From assembly GCA_026874595.1 (NCBI GenBank), contig CM049312.1, positions 56,735,429 to 56,799,428 of the forward strand: a DNA stretch of 64,000 nucleotides, written 5' to 3'. Source of the DNA: Sipunculus nudus. Lineage: Eukaryota; Annelida; Sipuncula; Golfingiida; Sipunculidae. The notes under the pieces were generated by a model. It was not told where the DNA came from and did no database searches. It saw only the letters and a program-made list of their open reading frames with translations. Positions 11,961 through 24,465 of this stretch are shown here, piece by piece (position 1 is the stretch's first letter; each line of letters starts with the position of its first letter). Both the position numbers and the translations under genes were made by a program.

Positions 11961-13514
11961 AATGCATTTTAAAGAAAATCTTTCAGCTATACCAATTTTC
12001 TGGCTGGACTAACTGAGATGATATAGCCTGATTTTATATCCCAATTTTGTGATTGATTGTCTGTTTGCTTACAACATCACTCACACAATCATGAATGGAA
12101 GAATTTTCAGGGCATTTCAGGACTAGATGAATGAAGAATCGATTAGCGTTGTGTGTTGATCCATCACCTGATCTGGTTTTTGGAATGTCAAAAAAATATT
12201 CACAAATGTACAGTCACTTATGTACGAATGAACTTGGGAGGCTGAATAAGCGAATGCAAACATGGTTTGGGAAGCATCCCACAATAGTAACCCCTGCCCC
12301 CCCCCTACATGGCGGATCCTTGCATTCCTTAGAATGCAGATTTCTTGTTTTACCTTAGGCTTGTTTGTCAAATTGTTAAGAATATTAAATATGCCTTGAG
12401 CTTTGAGTATCTATCTGTACATGCATGTAAGTGTGATGTTGTGTCACTCTCTATATGACAAGGGAATATCAAATGCAAAACTTGTGTTTATGCGTGCGCT
12501 CATGCAGCCAGGAGTAAAAGTAGCAGAGTTCAATAATAATGAAAAGTTGTACCTAGCCATTAGAGAGAAATGACCTTGTGTGGCTTGCTGATATAGAAGT
12601 TTTGTGTGCTTGGCCCTCATACATTTACAAAACTTTACTTTTGCGTGCAGAGCCTTATACAAACACACACAGGCATACATGTTAGACTTGTATTTAGGTA
12701 TTCTGCCCCTATTGTTATGTTGGCACATGCTTTTTCATGCTTCAAGGCACTGACACAGGGTTCATTGATTGAACTAAAGACCTGTCGTGGTAGGCTCTTG
12801 CCCTGTTATAGACCAATAGTTTTTAAGGCTGGGTCTACAGACTGTTGGTGCATTACCTTTAGTAGAATTAGGATGATTGTAAGCTTACAGTAAGAATATG
12901 TTATTCAGTCTGTGGGGTTTCAAGTTTTATATGCTCAGAGTTCAGTATAATCAAAATGTTATAACCTGTCTTTGATTTATTATATTGAATGTTTTAGGTT
13001 GTATCAAGGTATCTCCATCTTGCCATAGGCATTGCAGGGCTCCATATTAATGATTAACCACTTTCCCTGTCCAAGGAAATGTTTCTGGAAATATTGGTAG
13101 GGCAACCAAAAAAGGGTTCCTATATAGATACTTACATTAACATATACGCAAAGGCCTGAACCTTAACTTATCTTCAGCTAACCATTTGCTTTCTTGTAGA
13201 AATAATATTATATTGTAGCACCTCTGTCTTCAACTGCCTGAATGTTCATCTATGCAATCACTAAATATTATCACATTATTAAGAAACAAACATTTGAACA
13301 TGTTTATTGTTGCAAAATAATAATGTGGAACACACTTTTTGTGTTTTTGGCTGTGACCACGGACCTTTTTTGGACAAGTAAAATTCCATGTAGGACATGT
13401 AAAAGCTAGATGCTACTAGCCTTACTGGGCCCTGCACTGGTGGGATTTGACCAAGAGACCTAACACTGACCAAGAGACCTTTAACATGGACCCTAAGTCC
13501 AAGCCCAGTAGGCT
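11961..13514. other. no gene seen; one short dispersed repeat fragment
   Basis: No exon was recognised. Around 13030-13110 and 13370-13440 are phrases (GGGCAACCAAAA, GGACAAGTAAAA) that recur near 14520-14560 and 26800-27050, suggesting scattered fragments of an old repeat. Confidence 0.4.
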
Positions 13515-13812
13515 ATGTCCTACCCCCCCCCCCCCCCCCCCCCGTGCCTTCCCTCTGTGTGACTTAGGGTAGTCCTACCCCCACTTTCTGACATTGGGAA
13601 GTCCTACCCCGCCACCCACCCCCCCTCCCCCTACTGTCCAACAGTGGGTAGTCCTACCCCCTGTGTGACATTGTGTAGTCCTACCCCCCACTGTGTGACA
13701 TTGGGTATTCCTAACACCCCCCCCCCCACTGTGTGACATTGGGTATTCCTAACCCCCCCCCCCCCCCACTGTGTAACACTAGGTATTACTGACAGGGGGG
13801 GGGGGGGAGAAA
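13515..13812. repeat. C-rich minisatellite with G-quadruplex potential on the minus strand
   Basis: Degenerate ~35-bp units alternate long C runs (up to 21) with CACTGTGTGACATTGGGTA. The block ends in a G run at about 13795-13807. On the minus strand there are more than four runs of at least four G within short spacing. Homopolymer lengths may be unreliable in assembly. Confidence 0.85.
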
Positions 13813-15364
13813 TATTTTTACAGTCAAGGGCACCCACACAACAGTGCAGGCACTGTGGCTATCTTTGCTGATTATTGTACCTACATCAATAGCTGGCTGT
13901 TTTTTTCTATGGTCTGCTGGTTGCCTGCAGCAGCACTTGTTTACTGTAAGTACTCAGATGGCTTGGGCTTGTTGTCATGGCAAGTGTCCATGTAACTCTT
14001 TTGCAGACCTGGAGCTTACCATAAGAGCTGGCAAAAGTCAATATGAACAGACTCTCAATCTTGTTATACACAAGTAATATGAATAATTTGAAAATTACTT
14101 AGTGGTTAAGGCATTTGTTCTGATTTGAAAATACATGTTATGACTTCAGGATTAACCCTGGTTCTGTATGCTGAGAACCTTAAATCCAGAATGGTATATA
14201 ATAAAGGGTTATCCTTACCATATAAGAGCCTCCATCATTCACAAAACATAAAATAAAAAGGTATTTATTTATAATTATTTATAAATGTTTAAATCTTAAA
14301 TTATCCATTGTTATTTAATTCACCTAAATTAAATTACAGGTGATATCATATTCAAATGTTCAAATGAGTAGTTAAAAAAAAAAAATCTGTATAATTAGTA
14401 AATTCTGGCTAATAATGATTTTTAACATTTCTCAAGATAGTTGCTGAACCTGAGTCAGTTATTAATGTCAACAGATCTCCTGACAGCAAGATGTAATATT
14501 AACTATATAGACCCAGTCAGGCAAGTTTTTGCTTGTCCAACATGAATTTTACCTGCCCTGCAAAATATAATCATATTAATAATACCTGTATCTTAAATTC
14601 CCTGTGCTAATTATATAAAGAGAAATACAGAGGGGCAATTAGGAGGGGACTTTTGATTGCACTACCATAATTTTCTTGATTTTTACTGGCCCTGTGCAGT
14701 AAGTTTAGCATAAATGTTAAGTTCTAGCTGTCATACAAAAGTCGCCTCTTATCTGCTACTGGTTTATGAGGTGAGTGGGCATATTATATATTTTACTATT
14801 AAATGCATTACAAGATGTTCTGTGCATAGACCTCATATTTTGAAGAGACGATTATATGTCATGACAACATCATTAGCAGTTTAATTAGCACTACTTTGGT
14901 TGTGGTATCATTTGACTAATTATTATCTTCCTGGTCTACATGTGCTTGTCCTTCTTACATGATTGCCAGCAAAATTTAATATGACCAGCAACTGCCACTT
15001 AGTGCATAGGAGGACTAATGTTAGGTAACGTCTTGTGCTAAAGATATTAATAACTTGAATTTATTAATCCCTTGCAGATGTAATAAACGACTTTTTATAA
15101 ATTAAGGGAGCAGTCATATGGTAATTGGTAAATTCATTTGGTTCGGTTACTGTGGAAACCACTTTGGGTGTGGCCACTTTGTGCAGGACCAATTAGCGGG
15201 TGAAGTGTTTGCTCGAGGCAGACCAAATACAGACGGTGTAGTAGGAGTCTCATCTCAATAGCTAAGGACATCACACGGGTACAAGGTTCCTGGTGTTTTC
15301 ACTATTATTAGGTAGGTTGGAACTTTTATTATCACAAAGACCTCTACTTATGTAACCTGTGAGT
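13813..15364. other. no gene seen; possible promoter-like patch near 15.1-15.3 kb
   Basis: Mostly AT-rich sequence without recognisable exons. At 15120-15310 a more GC-balanced stretch holds CCAAT and GTGTGGCCAC motifs and a potential donor TTAG|GTAGGT at about 15312. It could be a noncoding exon of the downstream plus-strand gene, but this is weak. Confidence 0.25.
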
Positions 15365-16440
15365 TAATATTTTTAGCGAACCTGTGAGCTTATGCGATGG
15401 TGCGGCTTCTTGCGTCGTGTGTCGTGCGTTGTGCGGCGTCTGTACTTTAACCATAGCTATCTGAAAAATCGGCAGGAGCTAGCATCACCAAATTTTTTGC
15501 AAAAAATCAGTCATACAAAAAAACTCTATCGGATTTTGTTTATTTTTTTTTTTCTAACTGCATTTTCTTAGATTTTATAGGGAAAAAGCTAAAAAAGCTT
15601 TAAAAATCTTCTTCTCCGAAACTGTTCAGCCAAATTGTCACAATTTCACAAATATGATCCCTAGAACAATCTTTCTCAAGTTTGTTCGAATGGTTCCAGT
15701 TTGGAGATTTTTTGCTGAGTTACAGGAGGTTGAACTTTGTTAACTGTGCAAAACAGCATATTAAAATTTTAATCTCAGAAACGGCTGGAGCTATCTTCAA
15801 CAAATTTTATGCCAATGTTGGTCACATAGGTCATATCTGAAATTGAGGTATTGGTGGCGCCACCTGCATTGGCCTTTTTTGTACGGGGTCATCAGTGCCT
15901 GTATCACACTGAGGGTTACAAAAAACTTCTTCTCTGAAACCATATGGCCAAAATGTTTAATATCGCACAGAAATGATCCTAGGGTAGTGCTTTCTGAAGT
16001 TTGTTCAAATGGTCTCTTTTCAGTGACTTTTGGCTAAGTTATGGGAATTTAGTCATATGCAATAATAGCCCATTTTTAGCTCAGTGGCTACAAAGATCTT
16101 CTTCTCAAAAACCACTGGGCCAAATTCTTAAATCTCACACATTAATTATCCTCAGATGTTGATAATTCAAGTTTCTTATATGGTTTTGGTTCAGTGCTTT
16201 TTGGCTGAGTTACAGGAAGCTGAACTTAGCCAGTTTGCTGTATCTTCCCATATGTTATAAACCTGGGAAACGTTTTTCGACTGATGCCACTGAAGCCAGT
16301 TTGTTAAATATTTTAAAAGAATAATCCCTACAATAATTCTTATAATAATTTTCATTAATGGTTCCACATGAATGATTTTTGGCTGAATTATGGAGATTGA
16401 ATTGAGTCATTTTACCATATATGTTAGCTGTGTGATGCTG
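15365..16440 (+). repeat. dispersed repeat with ~160-170-bp tandem units
   Basis: It opens with a GCGTCGTGTGTCGTGCGTTGTG-like block (15410-15442). Units recur marked by CTTCTTCTC near 15607, 15926 and 16097, each followed by 'gccaaat', 'atgatcc', 'agtttgttc' and 'ttttggctgagtta'. Spacing is about 160-170 bp or twice that. There is no coding potential. Confidence 0.65.
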
Positions 16441-17344
16441 TTTCATCTAGCCTGGCACCAGTTTATCAGCATCTGTTACATCATGCCACTAGACATTTAG
16501 ATTTCAGGTTATATTTGGATAATATTGACATGAAAGTTTTTTTAAAAGCTTTTAAAAAATTTAGATTTATGATTTAAGTTATTCATCATACCAGGCAAAG
16601 TTACAATCATGGATATTCAGCTCTCTGTGGCTACATAAAGACAACTGTACGTGGATTATAAATTATTGGTATCCCTACTCAACTTAATTCAAGAATTTGC
16701 CATCCATGAGATACATCTGTATTTTAATTTTGCTTTCAGTATGCATCCGTAATAATTTTACATATATTCCTGATTTCTCTTTTTATAAAAAGTCAGCTGA
16801 AAAGCATTTTGTATTGGGAAAATAAATTTCAAAGTTATTTCAAGTAGGGACCACTTTTGTGTACAGATAGCAGCAATTGGTTTACCATTGGCAGATTGCT
16901 AGTGCCTTGATGTTGGACATTAGCCATGATGATGTCAGCTCTATAAATAGTTTTGGCACAGTGCCAGGATTGGAAGAAGTGCAGCCAGGTATAGATCAAG
17001 AGTTCACTCAGTGCAGTAGCTGCATTCTATTTATTATTCAGACTGCTCACTGCATCATATTTGCCACCAAAGAACAGCCTGAATCTATTTATAGCTTTGG
17101 CAGACTGCCAACTGTGTCAGATTATGCAACAGGTTCACTCAGTTCAGCCAAGTACAGGTCAAAAGTTCACTCAGTCTAGCCAGGTGCAGGTCAAGAGTTC
17201 ACTCAGTGCAGTAGCTTGAGGCAGCAATTTGTCACAGGTCACTCGGGGGCAACTGCCTTACTCACCTAAGCCTTGTCAGCCCAGTGCATCAAACTCTGGG
17301 GAGATTTGATGTATTGGACTGATACCTTTCTATGATACCTTTCT
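16441..17344. other. no gene seen; short internal duplication
   Basis: At 16930-17215 segments containing 'TTTGGCA..TGCCA' and 'AGGTCAA.AGTTCACTCAGT' are repeated two to three times. A short open frame crosses this duplication but shows no conserved domain. Confidence 0.4.
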
Positions 17345-17634
17345 ATGATGGTATTCTCATTTACAAGACAGGTGGTGCCACATTGACTTTTGCAGTGTAT
17401 GCGCCTTCTTATTTCTACAGAGGAATTTGATACATCAGCCTAAAATTGGGCATGTTTATACATATCGGGTAGCTTTATAGTGTACAAGACTGGTGGTGTC
17501 ACCTACAATAATTTTTGCACAGTGTATGTCCCTGCTTATTTCAAAGGAGGGGTTTGACATATCAGTCTGACATTGGGCATATGTATATATCTCTTCGTTG
17601 TATATAAGACTGGTGGTGCCAGCTACAATCATTG
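17345..17634 (+). repeat. older diverged copies of the Helitron-like tandem unit
   Basis: Two to three units with 'AGACTGGTGGTG.CACCTACAAT' and 'TTGACATATCAG' abut the 5' end of the next element. The younger Helitron-like copy seems to sit next to, or in, an older relative. Confidence 0.5.
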
Positions 17635-17636
17635 TA

Positions 17637-19050
17637 TCCGCCAAAACAGAGTTTTGCGGATACTATGTTTTCAGTCGGACGCTGACGCTGCTGCCATCAC
17701 CGCATAGGTTTCCAGAGAACTCCTCCATAACCACTGGGCAAAATTTTTTAAAATTTGGAATTATGATCGGTCAGATGTGAACTGCTGCGCCTGCATTTTT
17801 GGTTGACCTCTGACCTTTCCTCTCTGCCCAGCGTCCATTTGTTTCCATACATAAACCCACATATCTCGGGAACCGTTTGACCGATCAGGCTAAAAATTTT
17901 GCACAAATGTAGCCCTTGGAAAGCTGTGCAACCATTTTTGCACATCGTCCATCTGTTCATCTGCCTTGGGATAAAAACACTCATATCTCTGCATTGGTTG
18001 GACTTACACACATGAAATTTTGCATGTGTATATATCCTGGACAGCTTTTTTGATTTTATGACAGGTGGTGCCATTTACATTCACGTTTACATTGCAGACA
18101 TCCAAGCTCATATCTCGGGAACCGTTTGACCAGTTGGGCCAAAATTTTGCATGTGTAAAGATCTCCCTCAGTTCTTTATCATATGCAAAACTGGTGGCGC
18201 CACCTTCAACCATTTTTGCACAGCGTCCATCTGTTCATCTGCCTTGGGATAAAATCACTCATATCTCCGCAGTGGTTTGACTTATCCACCTGATATTTTG
18301 CAGATTTATACATCCTTGACAGCTTTCTTGATTTTATGACAGGTGGCACCACCTACATTCAAATTTACGCTGCAGACATCCAAGCTCATATCTCAGGAAC
18401 CATTTGACCGATTGGGCAAAAATTTTGCATGTTTATAGATCTCACATAGCTCTTTATCATACGCAAAACTGGTGGCGCCACTTGCAGTCATTTTTGCACA
18501 GCATCCGTCTGTTTGTTTCCTGTGGCATACAATCACTCATATCTCGGCAGTGGTTTGACATATTTGCCTAGAATTTTGCAGGTTTATACATCTTGGATAG
18601 CTTTCTGGGTTTTGTGGCAGGTGGCACCACCTACATTTTTGTATACGCTGCAGACATTTAGGCTTATATCTCAGGACTGGTTTGACATATCCCCCTGAAA
18701 TTTTGCATGTGTATAGATCTCACACAGCTCTTAATCATACACAAAATTGGTGGCGCCACCTGCCACCATTTTTGCACAGCGTCCTTCTGTTTTTCTGCTG
18801 TGGGCTTAAATCACTCATATCTCAGTAGTGGTTTGACTGATCTGCCTAAAATTTTGCACGTTTATACATCTTGGACAGCTTTCCGGATATTGTGGTAGGT
18901 GGCGCAACCTACATACACATTTCGGCTGCAGACATCCAGGCTATTATGCAACACACCTCACTCTATTTCCCCTTGCCACTCAATCCATGCCTCATTCACC
19001 TTTCCTTTTTGGCAGATAAACCTAGTCGCTTGTTGACTACCCATATCCTA
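17637..19050 (+). mobile_element. Helitron-like non-autonomous element, copy 3 (longest)
   Basis: It starts A|TCCGCCAAAACAGAGTTTTG; 17635-17662 forms an almost perfect 12-bp-stem hairpin. Next come a TGACCTCTGACCT direct repeat (17804-17816) and an alternating tandem core. The marker 'catatctc' occurs at about 17859, 17982, 18109, 18260, 18387, 18538, 18664 and 18816, so spacings alternate near 127 and 151 bp, a ~278-bp dimer. The 3' end has hairpin TAGTCGC-TTG-TTGACTA (19023-19039), then CCATATCCTA before T-rich DNA. Two-ended hairpins with a ~150-bp satellite core resemble non-autonomous Helentron/HINE elements known in flies and bivalves. Confidence 0.65.
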
Positions 19051-22000
19051 CTTTTTGTGTTGTGTGCACCCAAGTCAGAATTGCAGCAGTGATATTTGTT
19101 TAATTGTTTCTTGTTCTAAGTGTTTAGTACATTCATTGTTCATATACATGTTACACATGTTCTTGAAAAGTAATGGTCCAGCGTTGAAGCATTATACCTG
19201 GTGTAATCTGATTGCACAGGTTCGCATTAGATGTGTTTTAGACAGAATTTATAGGTCACCCAGAATGCAAAACCATCAACCAGAAATTAAAATTTTTTTT
19301 ACTTTGCCCACTTTCTTCTGCCCATGTTTCAGCCAGATAGCCAATATGGCTTAATAAAACTGATCTGCTCAGAGTAATAGACAGGTGTCATCAAAGTACC
19401 TGATATTTATTTTTTGACCTTGACCTGTTTTTCAAAGTCATATACCACATAGGAAATTGCAGGTTAATAGGAGAGGTTTCACTTGCACATTGCAAGCACA
19501 CATTGACTGCAGACCTCTTGTATTTAACCCTGTCTGTGACAGGATGTATTATGGTATACCTACTGTCAGTCAGTCAGGCAGTCCGTCGGTTAACTTTCAG
19601 TGTCAGGAGCCATAACTGACTTTTGATGGATTTTCACAAACTCACCATAACTTCTTACCAGTGGATTTTCATGCCTAAGTTGGATTATAGGCAAAAAGAA
19701 GTGATAACTTCTCAGGAATACGATTGATTCTTATGAAACCCATCAAAAATATTTACTAATATAATATCTCAACTAAGTACAGTTTCAGGCAAAATCCATG
19801 CATATCATATGAAATGAGGTAAGAAGTCACCAGACTTGGGTGGTACCATGACAACCTACCAAAAATTTGATGGATATTCATGAAACTCATTATAAATATT
19901 AACGATTAGGGTTTCTCATCTGAATTAAATTCTCTGCAAAATTTTGCTATATATAATGAGGTCACATGACATACAACTGGCGTTTTATGCCCTTTTGCAG
20001 TGCTCTTGTTTCATTCTTTCCAGATCTGCTTATGGATTGTTTAATAGTTTTATGTTGATTATTTTGTACCTCTGCTTTCCAGTTAAGGGGTTGCCATCAC
20101 TGCTGACACCTGATGGAAGAATTTGGTACCATTAACACCAGTGGTCTTTAGGCAGTAATATATTTAGTGATTGCATTCTGCTGGTTATATGTGGATGAAA
20201 GTCCAGCATCTTATTATCTGAGCTATAGTGTGCTTCATAAAAATGGTACAAAATAGTGGCTGCCATCATAAAATATAGACTGCCCTGGAAAATGGTTGCC
20301 AATGGCAACTAGAAGTCATTGCGTCAAGGGTGCATGTTCATCAACCATTGCTGTGATATGGAAGCGATGAGATAACTTATTGATTTACGTGTTCTTGTAA
20401 CAGACATACAGACTGAATATATGATTAATCAGATGGAGTCCGAGTAGGGGCTGTTTATATGAATGTACTAACTTGGTATTTGACATCATGCCAATAATGT
20501 ATTTATAAATGTCATTTAATGGCTGTTATGCCTTGGGGGGGGGGGGGGTGTTAAGAAAAGTAGCAGTGATAAGTAGATAGGACTTCAAGATTAAGCTTCA
20601 AGAATTTTTTTTTCCCTTTTTGAGTGCGGTGTTTTAAGTTTTCAGTATGCTTTTAATCTAAAAAAAAATCATTTATGGGATTATCATTCATAAAACTTAA
20701 TTTTTTAGAAGAAAGAATAATTAAAAAAGTTGTACATTCTTTCATCATTGTCTGCTATCATCATATTGTTACTCTGAATATTATAACTGTCTTTCATGAA
20801 ACAATTAAATGCAAAATTCAAATCCATTTACCGCTTTACCATGCATGATCATGTCCCTCCATCAACCTATCTTATTGTGTCTCTTATCTCTATTCACTCA
20901 TTTGTAAGGATGAAAAAGGAGAAGGGTCACTTTGCTGTTTATATTTATATATTCTATCTATTTAGATATATCTCCTATAGAAAGCTTGAAGTTAAGGCCT
21001 TATGGATAGAGGTATTTCTAAATTCTGATGTAACACATTTTTCCTAAAAATTTGTTCTTATAACAAAATCAAGAAGAAATGGGCCTATGCAACTCTGGAG
21101 CTCCCAATTCTGGCCTTAATGTAATTAAGCCAATATAATTTTCTAAAATAAGTCTCAAACCCTACTCTTGGACACCTTACCTTTGAAGTGTTTGAAGAAG
21201 TTTTAGAAAATAAAAAAATAACATTTGACCAGCATTGAAATTTGTCTGAAATTATTCAAAATATATATGTAAAAGATTAAATAATGGAGCTTTCTATATT
21301 ATGATCTGAGATTGTGCCTCACAGCCAACTATAGCTAGCCAAACCATTTATTGCTGAATCTCATCTTCATAGCTTTGTTCTCTTATCATGAATATTAATA
21401 AGACCATGTGACCTGAAGTGTCATGGAGGCACTTATTTGAAGTGACAATCAGTTATACAAACATTGTGGTTAAACAGTGAAGGGTTTCTCAAATTGTTCT
21501 CGATTGACTTGTGGCAACCATTGATAAGATGTTTGTTCATGCCTGCACTGTCGTCTCTTTAATGCGCATGGACTGGTATATATCAAAATGTTGACATAAA
21601 ATAATTGATAAAAGATTTTTCCTGATATGTTTTAAGTGGGACTTGCTTATTGAGTGCAATGGTAACACTGATTATTCACAAAGATTTTTTTTGTTAAACA
21701 TTCATGTTTAATCACAGTAGAGTCAGAAAATGTAAACAACTATCATGGTCCTGTATGGTCTATTTATGCGGCCCTGAAATATTCTAGAGCTGCTATGTCC
21801 CAGGCATTTATCCACGGTAAAACATAAGCCTGCAGTGAGATTTAACAGCGATGATGTAAACTGAAACAAACAGTAATGAATGACAGAGTACTATTTAAAG
21901 CCATTTGATGTAGATATATTAACAAATATTTCAAATTTTAATACCCAAACTAGATATCTGCATTGTAAGGGATGCATGCCTCCACCATGTGGGGGTTCCA

Positions 22001-23384
22001 ATCGCAGGAAAATCCTTAAACCTTGTTTGCATTTACTTATTCAGAAATTCTTGAATTTGGTTAATGTGTTCGGTCCACACCAAAATCTAATCAATTCTTC
22101 ATAATGGCTCATATGTAAAATGCCCTGAAAATATCATGAGACAACGTTCATGATTGCTGGAGTTCTGCTGTGAACAAACACACACACAAACAGGGATGAA
22201 CACATGCCCTCCTGGCTGATGCAGTAATACAGATGTATGAATAACAGTTGTGCTTTTTGTGTGAAAATATATTTTATTATTTAGGAGTTTTAGGTTTTAG
22301 TGCTCAAAACCTTACAGTGCTCGGCACGACTTAAATTTGCTCACAGTGGTTGCTCATCCTCATTGCATCTTCTCTATAGTGTAGGTATATTTTGTTAAGG
22401 AGACGAGGTGTTAAACAGGTGCATATATGTGAAGCATTTAGAATAGTCAATAATATCAACAGGTCTGTGGTTACACAGTGAAGGGTCACTTGTTGCCACT
22501 TGACGTACGGCAGCCACAGATTGGGTTGCATGGTCAGGTTTGAATGAGGCTTTTTATATGTTTGTATATATACATATATATATGTTTATAATATATGCAC
22601 AGTCTAGTAGTATACCAGGCCCTTCCTCCTGTGTTAATAACACTGACTGGTCTTTGAACCCATTGATGACATTATTTCTTGTGTGTGTGTAATACTGTAT
22701 GCATATCATATATGTGTTTGAAGTACTTTGAACTAGGTGTAAAGATGGATATATCTTAGGTAGGGTACATATCAACATTTATTATTGTAAACAATTTTAT
22801 TCAGTTAATAAACATGCCATAATACCTTGTTTATTCAGCCTACCATTGTCAGCAGCCTCAGACATACTTGGTCTCAAGCACTGAGCATGAGTCTCGCACA
22901 GTTATTAGTTTCCTTTGTCTCTCACTATCATGTCACATCATATGATTAATTGACATCTCAGGTTTTAACATATGAAAACTGCTTTGCAAATACATGTACA
23001 TATTATCACAAACATATTACTGTAAACTGCTGGTAATCTTGACAGTAGCCTTTGAGTGTGGCAGTAACACCAGGAGGAAAGTGAATGAACAAATTAGAAT
23101 GGAAATCCCATGTCTATAGTGACCACCTTTGTATGTTGAACCCAGCATTTCCTAACTGTCAGTCACATTACATTAACCAATATGCTGATATATAATGGAC
23201 TTTATTTGCATAAGGTGGCTGTTGTTAGAAAGTAAACAAAAGTTAAACTATTGGACTGGTTTATTATTATTGAATCAGTATTGTAAGCGGTGAGATGCTG
23301 TAAAAGATATTTGTTTCTTCATCAAGATATTTTGTGCCATTTTAAAACACTCCTAAGTGGTGAACCTGCTTATACTAGATATAT
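19051..23384. other. no gene seen
   Basis: Only short chance frames are visible. Content includes a 14-base G run (20535-20548), a short (TA)n stretch near 22560-22590 and AT-rich single-copy-looking DNA. This may be a long 5' intron of the downstream plus-strand gene, but no exon was recognised. Confidence 0.4.
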
Positions 23385-24465
23385 GACAAGTTAGAGACTG
23401 TGATCTGGTAGAAACTATGATAGGAGTCTCTGCTGGTAGAAGCTACGATCAGAATCTCTACTAGAGAACTGTGATTGGAGTCTCTACCAGTAGAATCAGA
23501 GTTTCACATGGTAGAGATCCTGATTGATGTCAAGGAAGACACTGCGATCTGGTAGATAAAGGTATCCTTAATCGGTGATCCTGGATCAATCGCAGTTTCT
23601 ACTGGTAGGAACTATGGTTGGAGTCTCTACCAGTGGAATCAGAGTTTCTCATGGTAGAGATTCTGATTGATGTCAAGGAAGACACTGCGATCTGGTAGAT
23701 AAAGGTATCCTTAATCGATGATCCTGGATCAATCGCAGTTTCTACTGGTAGGAACTATGGTTGGAGTCTCTACCAGTGGAATCGGAGTTTCTCATGGTAG
23801 AGATTCTGATTGATGTCAAGGAAGACACTGCGATCTGGTAGATAAAGGTATCCTTAATCGGTGATCCTGGATCAATCGCAGTTTCTACTGGTAGGAACTA
23901 TGGTTGGAGTCTCTACCAGTGGAATCGGAGTTTCTCATGGTAGAGATTCTGATTGATGTCAAGGAAGACACTGCGATCTGGTAGATAAAGGTATCCTTAA
24001 TCGGTGATCCTGGATCAATCGCAGTTTCTACTGGTAGGAACTATGGTTGGAGTCTCTACCAGTGGAATCGGAGTTTCTCATGGTAGAGATTCTGATCGAT
24101 GTCAAGGTAGAGACTGTGAAATGGTAGATAAAGGTATCCTGAATTGGTGATCCTGGTTTAATCCCAGTTTCTACTGGTAGGAACTATGGTTGGAGTCTCT
24201 ACCAGTGGAATCGGAGTTTCTCATGGTAGAGATTCTGATCGATGTCAAGGTAGAGACTGTGAAATGGTAGATAAAAGTATGCTTAATCGGTGATCCTGGA
24301 TTGATAACAGTTTCTACTGGTAGGAACTGGGATGGAGTCTCTACCAGTAGAATATGAGTTTCTACTGGTAGAGATTCGATCGTGGTGTCTACCAGCAGAG
24401 ACTCAGATCGTAGTTTCTACCAGTAGAAACTCTGATTCTTCCAGATTGCAATCTCTACCCTGACA
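23385..24465. repeat. 143-bp tandem satellite rich in CTACCAGTAGAAAC palindromes
   Basis: The phrase ACTATGGTTGGAGTCTCTAC starts at 23611, 23754, 23897, 24040 and 24183, an exact 143-bp period. More diverged units lie at both ends. Each unit contains 'TTTCTACTGGTAG' and its complement 'CTACCAGT(G/A)GAA', so single strands can form hairpins. Central units are nearly identical, implying recent homogenisation. Confidence 0.92.

Noticed and set aside
13844-14077. 77-codon frame with a hydrophobic, signal-like start
   Set aside because: Single short frame next to a minisatellite, no family match or splice support recognised; chance is the simpler explanation.
16877-17179. 100-codon plus-strand open frame
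   Set aside because: Covers an internal DNA duplication, has no recognisable domain and no splice-site support.
17748-19354. Several 60-108-codon open frames on both strands
   Set aside because: They follow the tandem units of the Helitron-like element and appear equally on both strands; no conserved protein.
23385-24465. CRISPR-like regular spacing of repeats
   Set aside because: The 143-bp units repeat in full with no unique spacers; this is a eukaryotic satellite, not a CRISPR array.
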